36,065 nucleotides of DNA, taken from positions 1 to 36,065 of the forward strand of contig JAILDT010000085.1 of the NCBI GenBank assembly GCA_024689085.1. The letters run 5' to 3'. The stretch is from Clostridia bacterium. GTDB lineage: Bacteria; Bacillota; Clostridia; Peptostreptococcales; Anaerovoracaceae. Below, in pieces: positions 22,482 to 31,120 of the stretch. The first letter of the stretch is position 1; every line of letters starts with the position of its first letter. Both the position numbers and the translations under genes were made by a program. The notes under the pieces are model-generated. The model did no database searches and had not been told where the DNA came from. It was given only the letters and a program-made list of their open reading frames with translations.

Positions 22482-24455
22482 TTACTTTGTTTTAGCCTTC
22501 TTGGTCCCGCTCCACTTAGAATAGTAAGTTCCCGACCCTGTGGTTTTGTAGGATCTGTACTGCACATAGTACGTGGTCTTTTTCTTCAGCCCCTTGACGG
22601 TTTTGCTGGTTTTCGCGATGCCTTTCACGCTGGCATATTTGGCGTTCGCGAAATTCGAACTGGTCGATACTCTCACCTGATACCCGGTAATGACATTCTT
22701 GTAGGTCTTTTTCTTCTGGTTTTTGCTCATGGCTTTCCAGCGTACTGTCAGTTTGCCTTTCCCCCGTTTCGGCGCCTTGATGCCCTTCACCAAAGGCGGA
22801 TTGATATTGAATGAAAGTGTCTTTGTTCCCGTATAACCGTTTATGCCTGTGACAGTTACCTTGTACGTCCCAACATTCGCCCGCCCTGCGGCGTATGTGG
22901 TCCTGTAATAGTTTGCTGCTATCGCTTTGTTGGCCTTTTTCACTGTGACCGAAGGCGTCTTCACCCCACCATTATAGGTGAATGATGTTCCGGACAAGGA
23001 TATGTCATACATTGAAATATCCCCCGCCATGTAATCGTAAGCCCTTTTGAGATTCATAAGTCCATACCCGAAATATGGATCGAACCCTTTCGCCCCCTTA
23101 TCGGTGGACGTTGCTGCGATGATCTTCATGAATCCGGCATAGTTTATGGTAGGATCCAGTTGTTTGATCATGACCGCCATGGCAGAGACCTGCGGGGCAG
23201 AGAAGGACGTTCCCATGACCAGATAATAAGCGCTGTTGTTCCAAGGAACGCAGATGTCATTGCCAGGAGCAGAGACAGCAACAAACTGATTGTAGTTTGA
23301 GAAGTCAGAGTGCGTTCCATCACTTTCGATGGAAGCTACACTCACGACCGTATCGTATGAGGCCGGATATTCGGCTCTGCTGTTATAATCATTCCCTGCC
23401 GCTGCCACAATGATTGTCCCTCGGGCGGCAGCTCTCTGACAGGCCGCTTTTAGCGAACTGCTATCTGAGGTGATCCCCGCACTTATATTTATTACATCAG
23501 CACCGTAATCCGATGCGTGATCAATTCCCCGTACTACATCTGCTACGCTGCCTGTTTTTCCATCCAAAACTTTAATAGGCATAACCGTAGCCTCCGGCAT
23601 TATGCCTGTCATGCCTTTTTGATTGTTTGCAGTTGCTGCAATGATTCCCGTTACTGCAGTTCCATGCCCGTAATCGTCGGTTATATCAATCGGATTATAC
23701 GTTTCCTCTGACTCCTTAATTGCATTGAATGGCTCCGTGAAATCTGTGGCTTCAAAGTCAGGATGATCCATCTCTACGCCCGAATCAAGCACGGCCACGG
23801 TTACGCCATTGCCGAGCATCTCTTTCTCCCAAATATAAGGAGCGTTTATCATCTCTAAATACCAACCATAGCGAGCATAATAAGGATCGTCTGTCCCCAT
23901 TGCCCTTGCGATGTAATTCGGCTCGATGTATTCGATCTGTTCCGCCGAAACGACTTCTGCAATGGTCTCGATGGAGTCGGCCGTGTAGAGTTCTTTTTTA
24001 ATAGCTTCCTCTACTTCCTGCCCTTCGCTTTCATCCAAATCCTCGATGGCGTTTTCCATCTCCTTGACTTCTTTTTTCGTGACATCATCTGCAAGTTTAT
24101 ATATGAATCCATCGTATTCTTTCTTGTCAATGCTGTCTAAGTCAACCGTGAGAGCTTCGCTCATCTCTTCGATAACTTCTTCTGTTGAAGCCTCAACTGG
24201 TTCTTCATTTTCTGTTCCCGTTGTCGCTTCAACGGATGTGTCTGCATCTGTTTTCGGCGCAACGCCCTCTTCCTCTGCACCAGCTGGTTCCACATCCGGC
24301 GTAGCTGCTTCATCCGATGTTCCGGCCGTGTCTGTGACAACTGCATCGTCCGCCGAATCCGTTTCCACCGCAAAGATTTCCGCCGGCATATACATCATAC
24401 CAAACACAAAAACGACTGCCACCAAAATGGCTGTCAGTCGTTTCGCTATGTGCAT
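22482..24455 (-). CDS. Secreted subtilisin-like serine protease with acidic pro-region and basic C-terminal domains
   Basis: A 657-residue S8 protease. After the signal peptide (KRLTAILVAVVFVFGMMYM) comes a very acidic, low-complexity stretch to about residue 110 and a pro-domain-like segment. The catalytic domain has Asp224 in AVLDSGVEMDHP, His264 in DYGHGTAVTG, oxyanion Asn355 in AAAGNDYN and Ser417 in GTSFSAPQVSAMA. The C-terminal 190 residues hold an Ig-like segment (LSGTSFTYNGGVKTPSVTVK) and a strongly basic fibronectin type III-like domain (KAPKRGKGKLTVRWK, GYQVRVSTSSNF). No LPxTG anchor is present. The start moves to ATG 24455 because GGGGG lies five bases upstream. Confidence 0.93.
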   Translation of the reverse strand: MHIAKRLTAILVAVVFVFGMMYMPAEIFAVETDSADDAVVTDTAGTSDEAATPDVEPAGAEEEGVAPKTDADTSVEATTGTENEEPVEASTEEVIEEMSEALTVDLDSIDKKEYDGFIYKLADDVTKKEVKEMENAIEDLDESEGQEVEEAIKKELYTADSIETIAEVVSAEQIEYIEPNYIARAMGTDDPYYARYGWYLEMINAPYIWEKEMLGNGVTVAVLDSGVEMDHPDFEATDFTEPFNAIKESEETYNPIDITDDYGHGTAVTGIIAATANNQKGMTGIMPEATVMPIKVLDGKTGSVADVVRGIDHASDYGADVINISAGITSDSSSLKAACQRAAARGTIIVAAAGNDYNSRAEYPASYDTVVSVASIESDGTHSDFSNYNQFVAVSAPGNDICVPWNNSAYYLVMGTSFSAPQVSAMAVMIKQLDPTINYAGFMKIIAATSTDKGAKGFDPYFGYGLMNLKRAYDYMAGDISMYDISLSGTSFTYNGGVKTPSVTVKKANKAIAANYYRTTYAAGRANVGTYKVTVTGINGYTGTKTLSFNINPPLVKGIKAPKRGKGKLTVRWKAMSKNQKKKTYKNVITGYQVRVSTSSNFANAKYASVKGIAKTSKTVKGLKKKTTYYVQYRSYKTTGSGTYYSKWSGTKKAKTK

Positions 24456-24606
24456 GTTTTCCCCCTGAACAATTTTCCTTATCATAACCCTTTTGATCTA
24501 TGTTCCGCTTACACTGATTTCTAAAAACTCCAACTCATATTGTACTGATATTGTACACCAGAACTCGTCCCGCATTATGAAAATTTTTTGAATTATTAAT
24601 AATTAT

Positions 24607-25476
24607 TTAGATGCCGGCTTCTTTCATTTTGCGCTGCGCCGCCTGGATCACGTGCTTCATGAGCACGGCTGTGGTCACGCTGCCGACGCCGCCCGGGACA
24701 GGCGTGATGGCTGCAGCGTCACGTTCGGCTTCTTCGAAGTTGACATCGCCGCAGAGATTGCCCGCTTCATCTACATTGATACCGACATCAATGATTGTCT
24801 GTCCGCTGCCCAGAATCTCCGATCCGATCATCTTCGCACGGCCCAGTGCCGAAACGACAACGTCCGCACCTGCGCCGGCTGCTCTGAAGTCATCGATGGC
24901 CGTTCTGCTGTGGCATACCGTGATGGTCGCATGGCGTCCCATGAGCATCATGGCAACCGGTTTGCCGATGACCAGGCTCCGGCCGAAGATTGTAACTTTA
25001 CTGCCTTTGAGCTGGATGTCATAGTGATCCAGAATCTCCATGACCGCCTCTGCCGTGCATGGCGGATAACCGATTTCCGTATCCATGAACACGCCCGCCA
25101 TGGAGCCGGATGTGATGCCGTCCATATCTTTTGCCGGCGCCAGTGTTTCGCAGACCGCTTTCTCATCAATGTGCTCAGGCAAAGGCCGGAACATGAGCAC
25201 GCCGTGAATACTGTCGTCCTCGTTGATCTTTCTGATCTCTTTAATCAGCGCCTTCTCCGTCATGGCCTCAGGAAAGACGAACTGTTTCACCTCCACGCCC
25301 GTCTTTTCGGCTCTCTTGAGTGCACCCTTCTCATAGGAAAGGTCTCCCGGTTTCTCGCCGAGGCGGATAATGGCAAGGGTTGGCGTGACGCCATTGCTTT
25401 TCAGTTCCTCTACTGCCTGCGCATTTCTTCTTGTAATCGCTCCCGCAACGGGTGCGCCTTTGAGTAATTCTGCCAT
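24607..25476 (-). CDS. folD: FolD, methylenetetrahydrofolate dehydrogenase/cyclohydrolase
   Basis: A 289-residue bifunctional one-carbon enzyme interconverting methylene- and 10-formyl-tetrahydrofolate in the cytoplasm. Conserved blocks are SYEKGALKRAEKTG (catalytic Lys region), VLMFRPLPEHID, the NAD(P) loop GRSLVIGKPVAMMLM, and TPVPGGVGSVTTAVLM near the end. SD GAGGAG lies eight bases before the ATG. It is 35 bp downstream of rnhB and probably the last gene of the ylqF-rnhB-folD transcript. An AT-only palindrome (AATTATTAATAATT, 24591-24604) follows the stop; no GC-rich terminator was seen. Confidence 0.96.
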   Translation of the reverse strand: MAELLKGAPVAGAITRRNAQAVEELKSNGVTPTLAIIRLGEKPGDLSYEKGALKRAEKTGVEVKQFVFPEAMTEKALIKEIRKINEDDSIHGVLMFRPLPEHIDEKAVCETLAPAKDMDGITSGSMAGVFMDTEIGYPPCTAEAVMEILDHYDIQLKGSKVTIFGRSLVIGKPVAMMLMGRHATITVCHSRTAIDDFRAAGAGADVVVSALGRAKMIGSEILGSGQTIIDVGINVDEAGNLCGDVNFEEAERDAAAITPVPGGVGSVTTAVLMKHVIQAAQRKMKEAGI

Positions 25477-25511
25477 TACTGATTCTCCTCAATGATGTAC
25501 ATCTATCTTCA

Positions 25512-26189
25512 TTATGTATTCTTCAGAAATGTCATTCTGTGGATCGGACATGTTCCGTGCTCGCGGATTCCTTCGTAGTGGGCGGCCGTTCCGTAGCCTT
25601 TGTTCTTTTCAAACGCGTACCACGGATATTGCTTCGCGTAGTCCACCATCATCCGGTCTCTTGTAACCTTGGCGATGATGGATGCGGCCGCAATGGCCAG
25701 CACATTGGCGTCGCCTTTGATGACAGCATGCTGCGGAACATCGAGTCCCTCAATGGTCACCGCATCGACAAGAACGAAATCAATGGCTGCTTTTTTACCG
25801 CCTTGTTCTGCCAGTTGCCCCGCCAGGTACCAGTTGCACTCCGCGACCGACTGCTTCATGGCTTTTTTTGTCGCCTGCAGAATGTTGATCTCATCGATGA
25901 CATGGTGGTCGCACATGCCGATGCCGTAGGCCAGACAATGCTCGAGGATTTGATCGTACAGTTCTTCTCTCCGCTTCTCGCTGAGTTTCTTCGAATCGTC
26001 TACGCCAAGCACATCAAAATCTTCCGGCAATACAACAGCCGCAGTAACGACCGGTCCTGCCAGAGGACCGCGTCCCACTTCGTCCACGCCGGCGATATAC
26101 CGATGGCCCGCCTTGCGGAGCTCCTGCTCCGTTTGCTTCATCTCGGCGAGCCGCTGCTTTTGCTTTTCGATTCGTTCCTGTTTTGTCAT
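25512..26189 (-). CDS. rnhB: Ribonuclease HII
   Basis: A 225-residue RNase HII that removes ribonucleotides and RNA primers from DNA. The active-site block is AGVDEVGRGPLAGPVV, followed by VDDSKKLSEKRRE, a conserved Asp in VLVDAVTI, and ASIIAKVTRDRMM. The track starts at 26246, inside ylqF. I place the start at ATG 26189, with GGAGG six bases upstream, just two bases past the ylqF stop. The rplS-ylqF-rnhB order is conserved in Bacillota. Confidence 0.96.
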   Translation of the reverse strand: MTKQERIEKQKQRLAEMKQTEQELRKAGHRYIAGVDEVGRGPLAGPVVTAAVVLPEDFDVLGVDDSKKLSEKRREELYDQILEHCLAYGIGMCDHHVIDEINILQATKKAMKQSVAECNWYLAGQLAEQGGKKAAIDFVLVDAVTIEGLDVPQHAVIKGDANVLAIAAASIIAKVTRDRMMVDYAKQYPWYAFEKNKGYGTAAHYEGIREHGTCPIHRMTFLKNT

Positions 26190-26190
26190 C

Positions 26191-27099
26191 TCACGCCTCC
26201 GGCCACTCGAGAGTGATCCGGCCGATCTTCGCCGCCCGGAATTCATCGAGCAAAAGTCTTCCCATCCGTTCGTAATCGATGCGTTTGCCCGGCAGGATGC
26301 ATCCCCGCTTCAGCGCCATCTCGTGCATGTTCGCCAGGGCCGCGTCTGTCTCTGTCTCGATTGGATACCCCGTCTCCGGAGACTCATCGCCTTCTCCGAG
26401 CAATGCATCGAGTTTATACCGCTCGCGCAAAAGCTCCGGATACCGCTGCGTCAGCACTTTGATCAGTTCCATTGCCAGGGTCGGCACGTCCAGGATCTCA
26501 TCCTTGATGGATCCGCAAAAAGCCAGATTCATCCCCACGTTCGGGTCCTCGAACTTCGGCCAGAGAATGCCCGGTGTGTCGAGGAGCTGCATGCCGTTTT
26601 CCAGGGTCAGCCACTGTTTCCCCTTGGTTACGCCCGGACGGTCGCCCGTCTTGGCGCTTTTGTGTCCCGTCATCCTGTTGATCAGCGACGATTTGCCGCA
26701 GTTCGGTACGCCGACGATCATGAGGCGGCAGGGCTTGATGGCACTGCTGCCCGTTCTGGCGTCCGCGATTTTTTCGAGCATGCTAAAAATCTGCGGTTTG
26801 CCTTCGCCTGTCATGGAATTCATGATGACCGCCTGACTGCGTGCTGCCTTTGCATCTCCGTCTGAAGTCAGTTTCTGCTTCCAGAGACGGTTGGCTTCTT
26901 CATCTGCCAGATCGCTCTTGTTGATGGCGACGATCCGCGGTTTTGCGCTTACCAGCTCGTCGATGATGGGATTTCTGCTGGACACAGGAATACGGGCATC
27001 GATGACTTCGATGACCGCATCGACCATTTTTAAGTTGTTCTGGATCAGTTCCCGGGTTTTCTTCATGTGACCGGGATACCAGTTGATATTCTGTGTCAT
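26191..27099 (-). CDS. rbgA: RbgA/YlqF ribosome biogenesis GTPase
   Basis: A 302-residue circularly permuted GTPase needed for late assembly of the 50S subunit. The G motifs occur in permuted order: NKSD (G4) before GVPNCGKSSLINR (G1) and LDTPGIL (G3). NINWYPGHMKKTR at the N-terminus is the family signature. The start is moved from GTG 27114 to ATG 27099, because AAGGAG lies six bases upstream of the latter and inside the longer ORF. An extended -10 promoter sits between this gene and the rplS terminator. Confidence 0.96.
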   Translation of the reverse strand: MTQNINWYPGHMKKTRELIQNNLKMVDAVIEVIDARIPVSSRNPIIDELVSAKPRIVAINKSDLADEEANRLWKQKLTSDGDAKAARSQAVIMNSMTGEGKPQIFSMLEKIADARTGSSAIKPCRLMIVGVPNCGKSSLINRMTGHKSAKTGDRPGVTKGKQWLTLENGMQLLDTPGILWPKFEDPNVGMNLAFCGSIKDEILDVPTLAMELIKVLTQRYPELLRERYKLDALLGEGDESPETGYPIETETDAALANMHEMALKRGCILPGKRIDYERMGRLLLDEFRAAKIGRITLEWPEA

Positions 27100-27118
27100 T
27101 GGCCGCTCCTTCACCGCA

Positions 27119-27127
27119 ATTATACCA
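27119..27127 (-). promoter_or_regulatory. Extended -10 promoter of ylqF-rnhB-folD
   Basis: The minus strand has TGGTATAAT, with the rplS terminator T-tract ending two bases upstream. The predicted leader is only about 13 nt and carries the SD. Confidence 0.65.
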
Positions 27128-27128
27128 T

Positions 27129-27155
27129 AAAAACAGAGCCGAGATATCGGCCCTG
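27129..27155 (-). terminator. Rho-independent terminator of rplS
   Basis: The minus strand has CAGGGCCGA, TATC, TCGGCTCTG, TTTTT: a 9-bp stem with one G-U pair and a T-tract. Confidence 0.85.
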
Positions 27156-27177
27156 CTTCTTCTCATATTCGTCCGGT

Positions 27178-27525
27178 TTACTTCTCCTTGCGAGTCTTGA
27201 TCTTCGCTGACTTACCGGTTCTCTGACGCATATAGTGCAGTCTTGCTCTTCTGACTCTGCCGCGTCTGACTACTTCGATCTTTTCAACAAGCGGTGAGTG
27301 GATCGGGAATGTCTTCTCGACGCCAACGCCGGAAGCAATTCTTCTGACTGTGAATGTCTCGCCGATTCCGCCGCCCTGTTTCTTCAGAACAAAGCCTTCG
27401 AATATCTGAATTCTTTCTCTGTTACCTTCTTTGATTTTAACGTGTACCTTAACGGTATCTCCAACGTTAAATGCAGGGATGTCAGATTTCATATATTCAT
27501 TCGTTACTGAGCTCAATACGTCCAT
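27178..27525 (-). CDS. rplS: Ribosomal protein L19
   Basis: A 115-residue 50S subunit protein. It is unmistakable from [29 protein letters not shown] and the C-terminal [24 protein letters not shown]. The track extends the ORF to 27603, but AAGGAGG lies seven bases before ATG 27525 and L19 begins MDVLSSV-like. It has its own promoter and terminator, so it is separated from the usual rpsP-rimM-trmD partners. Confidence 0.97.
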   Translation of the reverse strand: MDVLSSVTNEYMKSDIPAFNVGDTVKVHVKIKEGNRERIQIFEGFVLKKQGGGIGETFTVRRIASGVGVEKTFPIHSPLVEKIEVVRRGRVRRARLHYMRQRTGKSAKIKTRKEK

Positions 27526-27643
27526 TGCTCTTCCTCCTTCCCTTCGGCATGTTCTTGGTGCCTTGTGCAGATCGGCTGTCTGCGGCGCAAACCAGAGGAC
27601 CACCCGTAAAATACAAAAATAATGATCGCGTTTTCACACGCGC
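27526..27643 (-). promoter_or_regulatory. Structured 5' leader of rplS, possible autoregulatory or attenuator element
   Basis: About 118 nt lie between the predicted transcription start and the rplS ATG. Early in the leader, CGCGTGTGAAAACGCG can form a hairpin followed by a T-rich stretch (ATTATTTTTG). Further on, CAGA/TCTG and GGTG-type segments can pair. L19 leader motifs are known in other Bacillota, but I could not match this one to a described family. Confidence 0.4.
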
Positions 27644-27649
27644 TCGTAC

Positions 27650-27678
27650 ATTATACATGAGGGTTTTCGCAGGTGCAA
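27650..27678 (-). promoter_or_regulatory. Promoter of rplS
   Basis: TTGCAC (27678-27673), 17 bp, then TATAAT (27655-27650) on the minus strand. Confidence 0.8.
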
Positions 27679-27703
27679 GTACTTTTTTCAGGCGCCGCCG
27701 GCC

Positions 27704-29068
27704 TTACAGGAATGCGTACTTGAGGATGAACAGCACCGCCAGCACATACATGATCACTGTAATCCGGTCACGCTTACCGCAGACCAGATTGATCACTACG
27801 TAGGAGATGACGCCGAAGGAGATGCCTTCGGAAATGCTGTAGAACAGCGGCATGGTGATGATGCACAGATACGCCGGGATCGTGTCTGTCATCGCCTCGG
27901 TCGAGAATTTGATCTCCCGGATCCCTTCGAACATAAGGAAGCCTACCATGATAAGCGCCGGCGCCGTCGCGAAGGACGGAATCGCAGTGAACAGCGGCGA
28001 GAACAGGCAGGACAGCAGGAACAGGCAACCCGTCGTGACTGCGGTCAGTCCTGTGCGTCCTCCGACTGCGATACCCGCAGTGGATTCCACGTAGGTTCCC
28101 GTCGTGGAGGTTCCCAGAATTGCGCCGCATGTGGTGGCGATGGCGTCGGACAGGAGCGCCGGACGAATGGCCGGGAGACGGCCGTTCTCGTCGAGCATTT
28201 TTGCTTTTGCACTGACGCCGATCAGGGTGCCGATGGTGTCGAACATGTCTACGAAGAGGAATGAGAACATGACGACAATGAAATTGAAGATGCCTACACC
28301 GCGGAAGTCCGTATGGAAGCACTCTCCGAACGTGTCGCCGATGGCCGAAAAATCAAGGCTGATGATGGCCGAAGGAAACAGACTGTATACGCCTGCGTCT
28401 GGATTCGGCACATAAAGTCCAACCAGCTGGCAGATCATGCCGGCAACCCAGGTAACAATGATGCCGAACAGAATGGAGGCCTTGACTTTATTGATATAGA
28501 GAACCGCTGTGACGCACAGGCCGAAGAGCGCCAGCAATGCGCAGATTCCGTGGGTACCAAAATCGTCCCGAAAACTCGTAATGGTAACGAGCGTGGTCGA
28601 CGCGTCGACAGAAAGACCTGCATTCTGCAGCCCGATGAATGCGATGAACAGGCCGATGCCGACGGAAACGCCGTTTTTCAGCGACATCGGAATGGCGTTG
28701 AAGATGGCTTCCCGCACATTTGTCAGAGACAACAGAACGAAAATCAGTCCCTCGCAGAATACCGCCATCAGTGCCACGTGCCAGGAAATGCCCATGCTCT
28801 GCACCACTGTGTACGCAAGGAACGCATTCAGACCCATGCCCGCTGACAGGGCAAAGGGCAGGTTCGCCATGAACCCCATGCAAAAGCAACCAATCGTCGA
28901 TGCCAGACATGTGGCGATCAGCACTGCGTGCGGGTTCATGCCGGCGTCGCCCAGAATATTCGGGTTGACCGCGATGATGTACGCCATGGTCATGAATGTT
29001 GTGATGCCGGCGACGACCTCCCGCTTCACCGTCGTGTTGTTTTCTTTGAGCCTGAAAAGTTTATCCAT
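27704..29068 (-). CDS. NCS2-family (AzgA/PbuG type) purine permease
   Basis: A 454-residue multi-spanning permease. MDKLFRLKENNTTVKREVVAGITTFMTMAYIIAVNP is the classic AzgA-type N-terminus. ALSAGMGLNAFLAYTVV and GTSTTGTYVESTAGIAVGGRTGLTAVTTG are the substrate-site helices of this group. The likely cargo is adenine, guanine or hypoxanthine, taken up with protons. The start moves to ATG 29068 because GGAGG lies five bases upstream. The leader is very short (about 20 nt), so there is no room for a purine riboswitch. Monocistronic. Confidence 0.93.
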   Translation of the reverse strand: MDKLFRLKENNTTVKREVVAGITTFMTMAYIIAVNPNILGDAGMNPHAVLIATCLASTIGCFCMGFMANLPFALSAGMGLNAFLAYTVVQSMGISWHVALMAVFCEGLIFVLLSLTNVREAIFNAIPMSLKNGVSVGIGLFIAFIGLQNAGLSVDASTTLVTITSFRDDFGTHGICALLALFGLCVTAVLYINKVKASILFGIIVTWVAGMICQLVGLYVPNPDAGVYSLFPSAIISLDFSAIGDTFGECFHTDFRGVGIFNFIVVMFSFLFVDMFDTIGTLIGVSAKAKMLDENGRLPAIRPALLSDAIATTCGAILGTSTTGTYVESTAGIAVGGRTGLTAVTTGCLFLLSCLFSPLFTAIPSFATAPALIMVGFLMFEGIREIKFSTEAMTDTIPAYLCIITMPLFYSISEGISFGVISYVVINLVCGKRDRITVIMYVLAVLFILKYAFL

Positions 29069-29093
29069 TGCTGCCTCCGATTCATACAAAAAT

Positions 29094-29102
29094 ATTATAG
29101 CA
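29094..29102 (-). promoter_or_regulatory. Extended -10 promoter of the purine permease gene
   Basis: TGCTATAAT on the minus strand, about 26 bp upstream of the ATG. Confidence 0.6.
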
Positions 29103-29123
29103 CAAATGAATGCGTCTTGACGG

Positions 29124-29152
29124 TGGACTGGCCGGCAGATATGTATTATAAT
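29124..29152 (+). promoter_or_regulatory. Promoter of the thioredoxin gene
   Basis: TGGACT (29124-29129), 17 bp, then a perfect TATAAT (29147-29152). Confidence 0.55.
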
Positions 29153-29195
29153 GAAGCAACCAAAACAAAAGCAATATCATCAGGAGGGTAAAAGA

Positions 29196-29504
29196 ATGGC
29201 AGAGATTACTTTAACAAACGATAACTTCCAGGCGGAAGTCCTCGCATCGGACATTCCTGTGCTGGTGGATTTCTGGGCGACCTGGTGTGGTCCATGCAAA
29301 ATGGTAGGACCTATCGTAGCAGAGATCGCCGACGAATATGAAGGCAAGATCAAGGTAGGTAAGGTCAATGTCGATGAGCAGCCGGCGCTCGCCATGCAGT
29401 ATCAGGTGACCGCCATCCCGACACTGTTCGTCTTCAAGAACGGAGAGGTCGCTGACAAAATCGTCGGTTTTGCGCAGAAGGAAGAAATCGTCAAACTGTT
29501 TTAA
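29196..29504 (+). CDS. trxA: Thioredoxin
   Basis: A 102-residue thioredoxin. The redox site is [10 protein letters not shown], and the cis-proline loop is [13 protein letters not shown]. It reduces cytoplasmic disulfides with electrons from thioredoxin reductase. The track ORF begins 15 codons earlier, but AGGAGGG lies seven bases before ATG 29196 and the family starts there. It has its own promoter and a bidirectional terminator. Confidence 0.97.
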   Translation: MAEITLTNDNFQAEVLASDIPVLVDFWATWCGPCKMVGPIVAEIADEYEGKIKVGKVNVDEQPALAMQYQVTAIPTLFVFKNGEVADKIVGFAQKEEIVKLF

Positions 29505-29526
29505 GAGCAATCGATGAAAGAACATG

Positions 29527-29560
29527 AAAAAAGCTGCAGCACATGCTGCAGCTTTTTGTT
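29527..29560. terminator. Bidirectional terminator between trxA and the GH25 gene
   Basis: AAAAAGCTGCAGCA and TGCTGCAGCTTTTT form a long stem, with A- and T-runs on both sides. Confidence 0.9.
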
Positions 29561-29574
29561 TGCCATAATAATGT

Positions 29575-30999
29575 CTACCGAATAAGGATGTATCCTTCAT
29601 CGATATAACTGATGAGTTCATCAATGTCTGTCAGCTTGAATCGCTGGTCCGTTTCAAACCACTTGCGGTCCTGCGCGTCCGCTACGATCGCCCTGCCGTC
29701 CTCATCCATTCCGATCAGGAGCAGCCGCTGGCTCTCCCCTCTCCACGGTCCGCTGTTCGCATCGATGGAAAGTATGACCGGCATGCCGTTAGCCAGATTG
29801 CCTTTGATGTCCACATAAACAGATTCTTCGTCGTTGGCTCGGTCACAGATAACGTCCAGCCTGTTCAGGGCTTTGGTCCAGGCTTTCAGGCTGCCGAGCT
29901 TCGCTTTTTTGTTTTTGCTTCCGGTCAACATTTTCCGTACAGCCGCAGGATCTACTGTGTCCCCCTTGCCGCTTTCAATGCCGAGTCCCGAGAGCAGGCT
30001 CGCCATAAGGCATTCGTCAGTGGTATATCTGCTACCATCGGACCTGTTGATTATGTATTCGTGAACGACGCCAAAACCATCGGTCACCTTGGCGGTGGCC
30101 GTCTTCTTATTGCTCTTCACCGGCAGAATCGACTCGACGCCGTCGGACAGTTTGTAGGAGACAGTGTCGCCTTCCGAAGAAGCAATCTCCTTCGGCGCAT
30201 TGGTTACCGTGTAATCCTTCTCGTAGAGATAGTTGCCGTCAAACCGGCACCGGATTCCCGGAATCCGTATGTTGGAACTGTATTGCCATATATAATATTC
30301 GCCATCGTATCCTGTTGCCGAGAGATCCCTCGTATACTGGGCAAGCCAGATGGTGTATTTATCCTCAAGTTTATCCGCATCCAGATAAGTGTTGAACAGG
30401 CCTCTGCTGGCGTAGAGCATCGGCTCGTATCCTGCGTCCGCGATGATGTCACAGAAGGTCTCGCACAGAGCGGTGCAGTTGTCCTCTCCCAGTTCTCTGA
30501 CCTTTCTCCAATTCAGTCTTCCGCTGCTGTTCGTCTCGAAGTCCAAGGCGACTGGCAGTGTAATCTGATCCCGGTACGGCTCGATGATCTTCATGAAGAA
30601 TTCCGCTTCTCTGATCATCTCCTTCTTGGTGAGCCCCGTCGTGAAATAGTACACGCCAACATCGAGGCCGTGTTTTCTCGCCCTCTTGAGGTTCTGCTTG
30701 AACCGCTCATCTTTCTTGAGCCTGTTCGTATTAAGTTTGCTGTAGCCCGCTCTGATAATAACGCTGTCCACGCCTGCGTCTACGATGGCATCCCAGTCAT
30801 CGTTATCCAGATCACCGTTCCATGATGAAATATCCAGACAGTTGTGCTGGATGTATCCATCCTCATACCTTTCCGGCGTCTCCGCATCGCCCACAGAGGT
30901 TCTGTAGACGGCAAAGGCATCATGAGGAATCAGTGAAACAATCAGCGCCAGAACCGCGATCGAAGCGATGGCAATTGCTTTTGCTCTGCGCATACTCAT
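29575..30999 (-). CDS. GH25 lysozyme fused to a C39-like C-terminal domain
   Basis: A 474-residue exported protein. The signal or anchor helix is KAIAIASIAVLALIVSLIP. Residues about 50-265 form a GH25 muramidase: HNCLDISSWNGDLD, VIIRAGYS, GVYYFTTG, the catalytic DFE in LPVALDFETN, and YIWQYSS. It should cut peptidoglycan at muramic acid. Residues about 300-474 resemble a peptidase C39-like domain (DECLMASLLSGLGIE, NGMPVILSIDANSG, LLLIGMDEDGRAIVADAQ), but the usual catalytic Cys and His positions look altered. AAGGAGG lies 17 bases before the ATG, which is unusually far; no better start is in frame. Confidence 0.88.
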   Translation of the reverse strand: MSMRRAKAIAIASIAVLALIVSLIPHDAFAVYRTSVGDAETPERYEDGYIQHNCLDISSWNGDLDNDDWDAIVDAGVDSVIIRAGYSKLNTNRLKKDERFKQNLKRARKHGLDVGVYYFTTGLTKKEMIREAEFFMKIIEPYRDQITLPVALDFETNSSGRLNWRKVRELGEDNCTALCETFCDIIADAGYEPMLYASRGLFNTYLDADKLEDKYTIWLAQYTRDLSATGYDGEYYIWQYSSNIRIPGIRCRFDGNYLYEKDYTVTNAPKEIASSEGDTVSYKLSDGVESILPVKSNKKTATAKVTDGFGVVHEYIINRSDGSRYTTDECLMASLLSGLGIESGKGDTVDPAAVRKMLTGSKNKKAKLGSLKAWTKALNRLDVICDRANDEESVYVDIKGNLANGMPVILSIDANSGPWRGESQRLLLIGMDEDGRAIVADAQDRKWFETDQRFKLTDIDELISYIDEGYILIR

Positions 31000-31085
31000 A
31001 TCTCGATGCTGACAATCCTCCTTATTCTACAGTAGTATATCTCATACCCCTACGTCGCGCCCCTTAAAATTCTTTAATAAAAACC

Positions 31086-31114
31086 TTGATTTTCTAACGA
31101 TTCTGGGTTACTAT
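31086..31114 (+). promoter_or_regulatory. Candidate promoter of the small RNA
   Basis: TTGATT (31086-31091), 17 bp, then TACTAT (31109-31114). The -10 matches only four of six positions. Confidence 0.4.
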
Positions 31115-31120
31115 TTACGT

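Noticed and set aside
27526-27603. N-terminal extension of L19 (track start 27603)
   Set aside because: The extension covers the leader and the AAGGAGG. L19 proteins begin at the internal MDVLSSV.
29103-29150. Purine riboswitch upstream of the purine permease
   Set aside because: The extended -10 promoter leaves a leader of only about 20 nt, too short for an aptamer.
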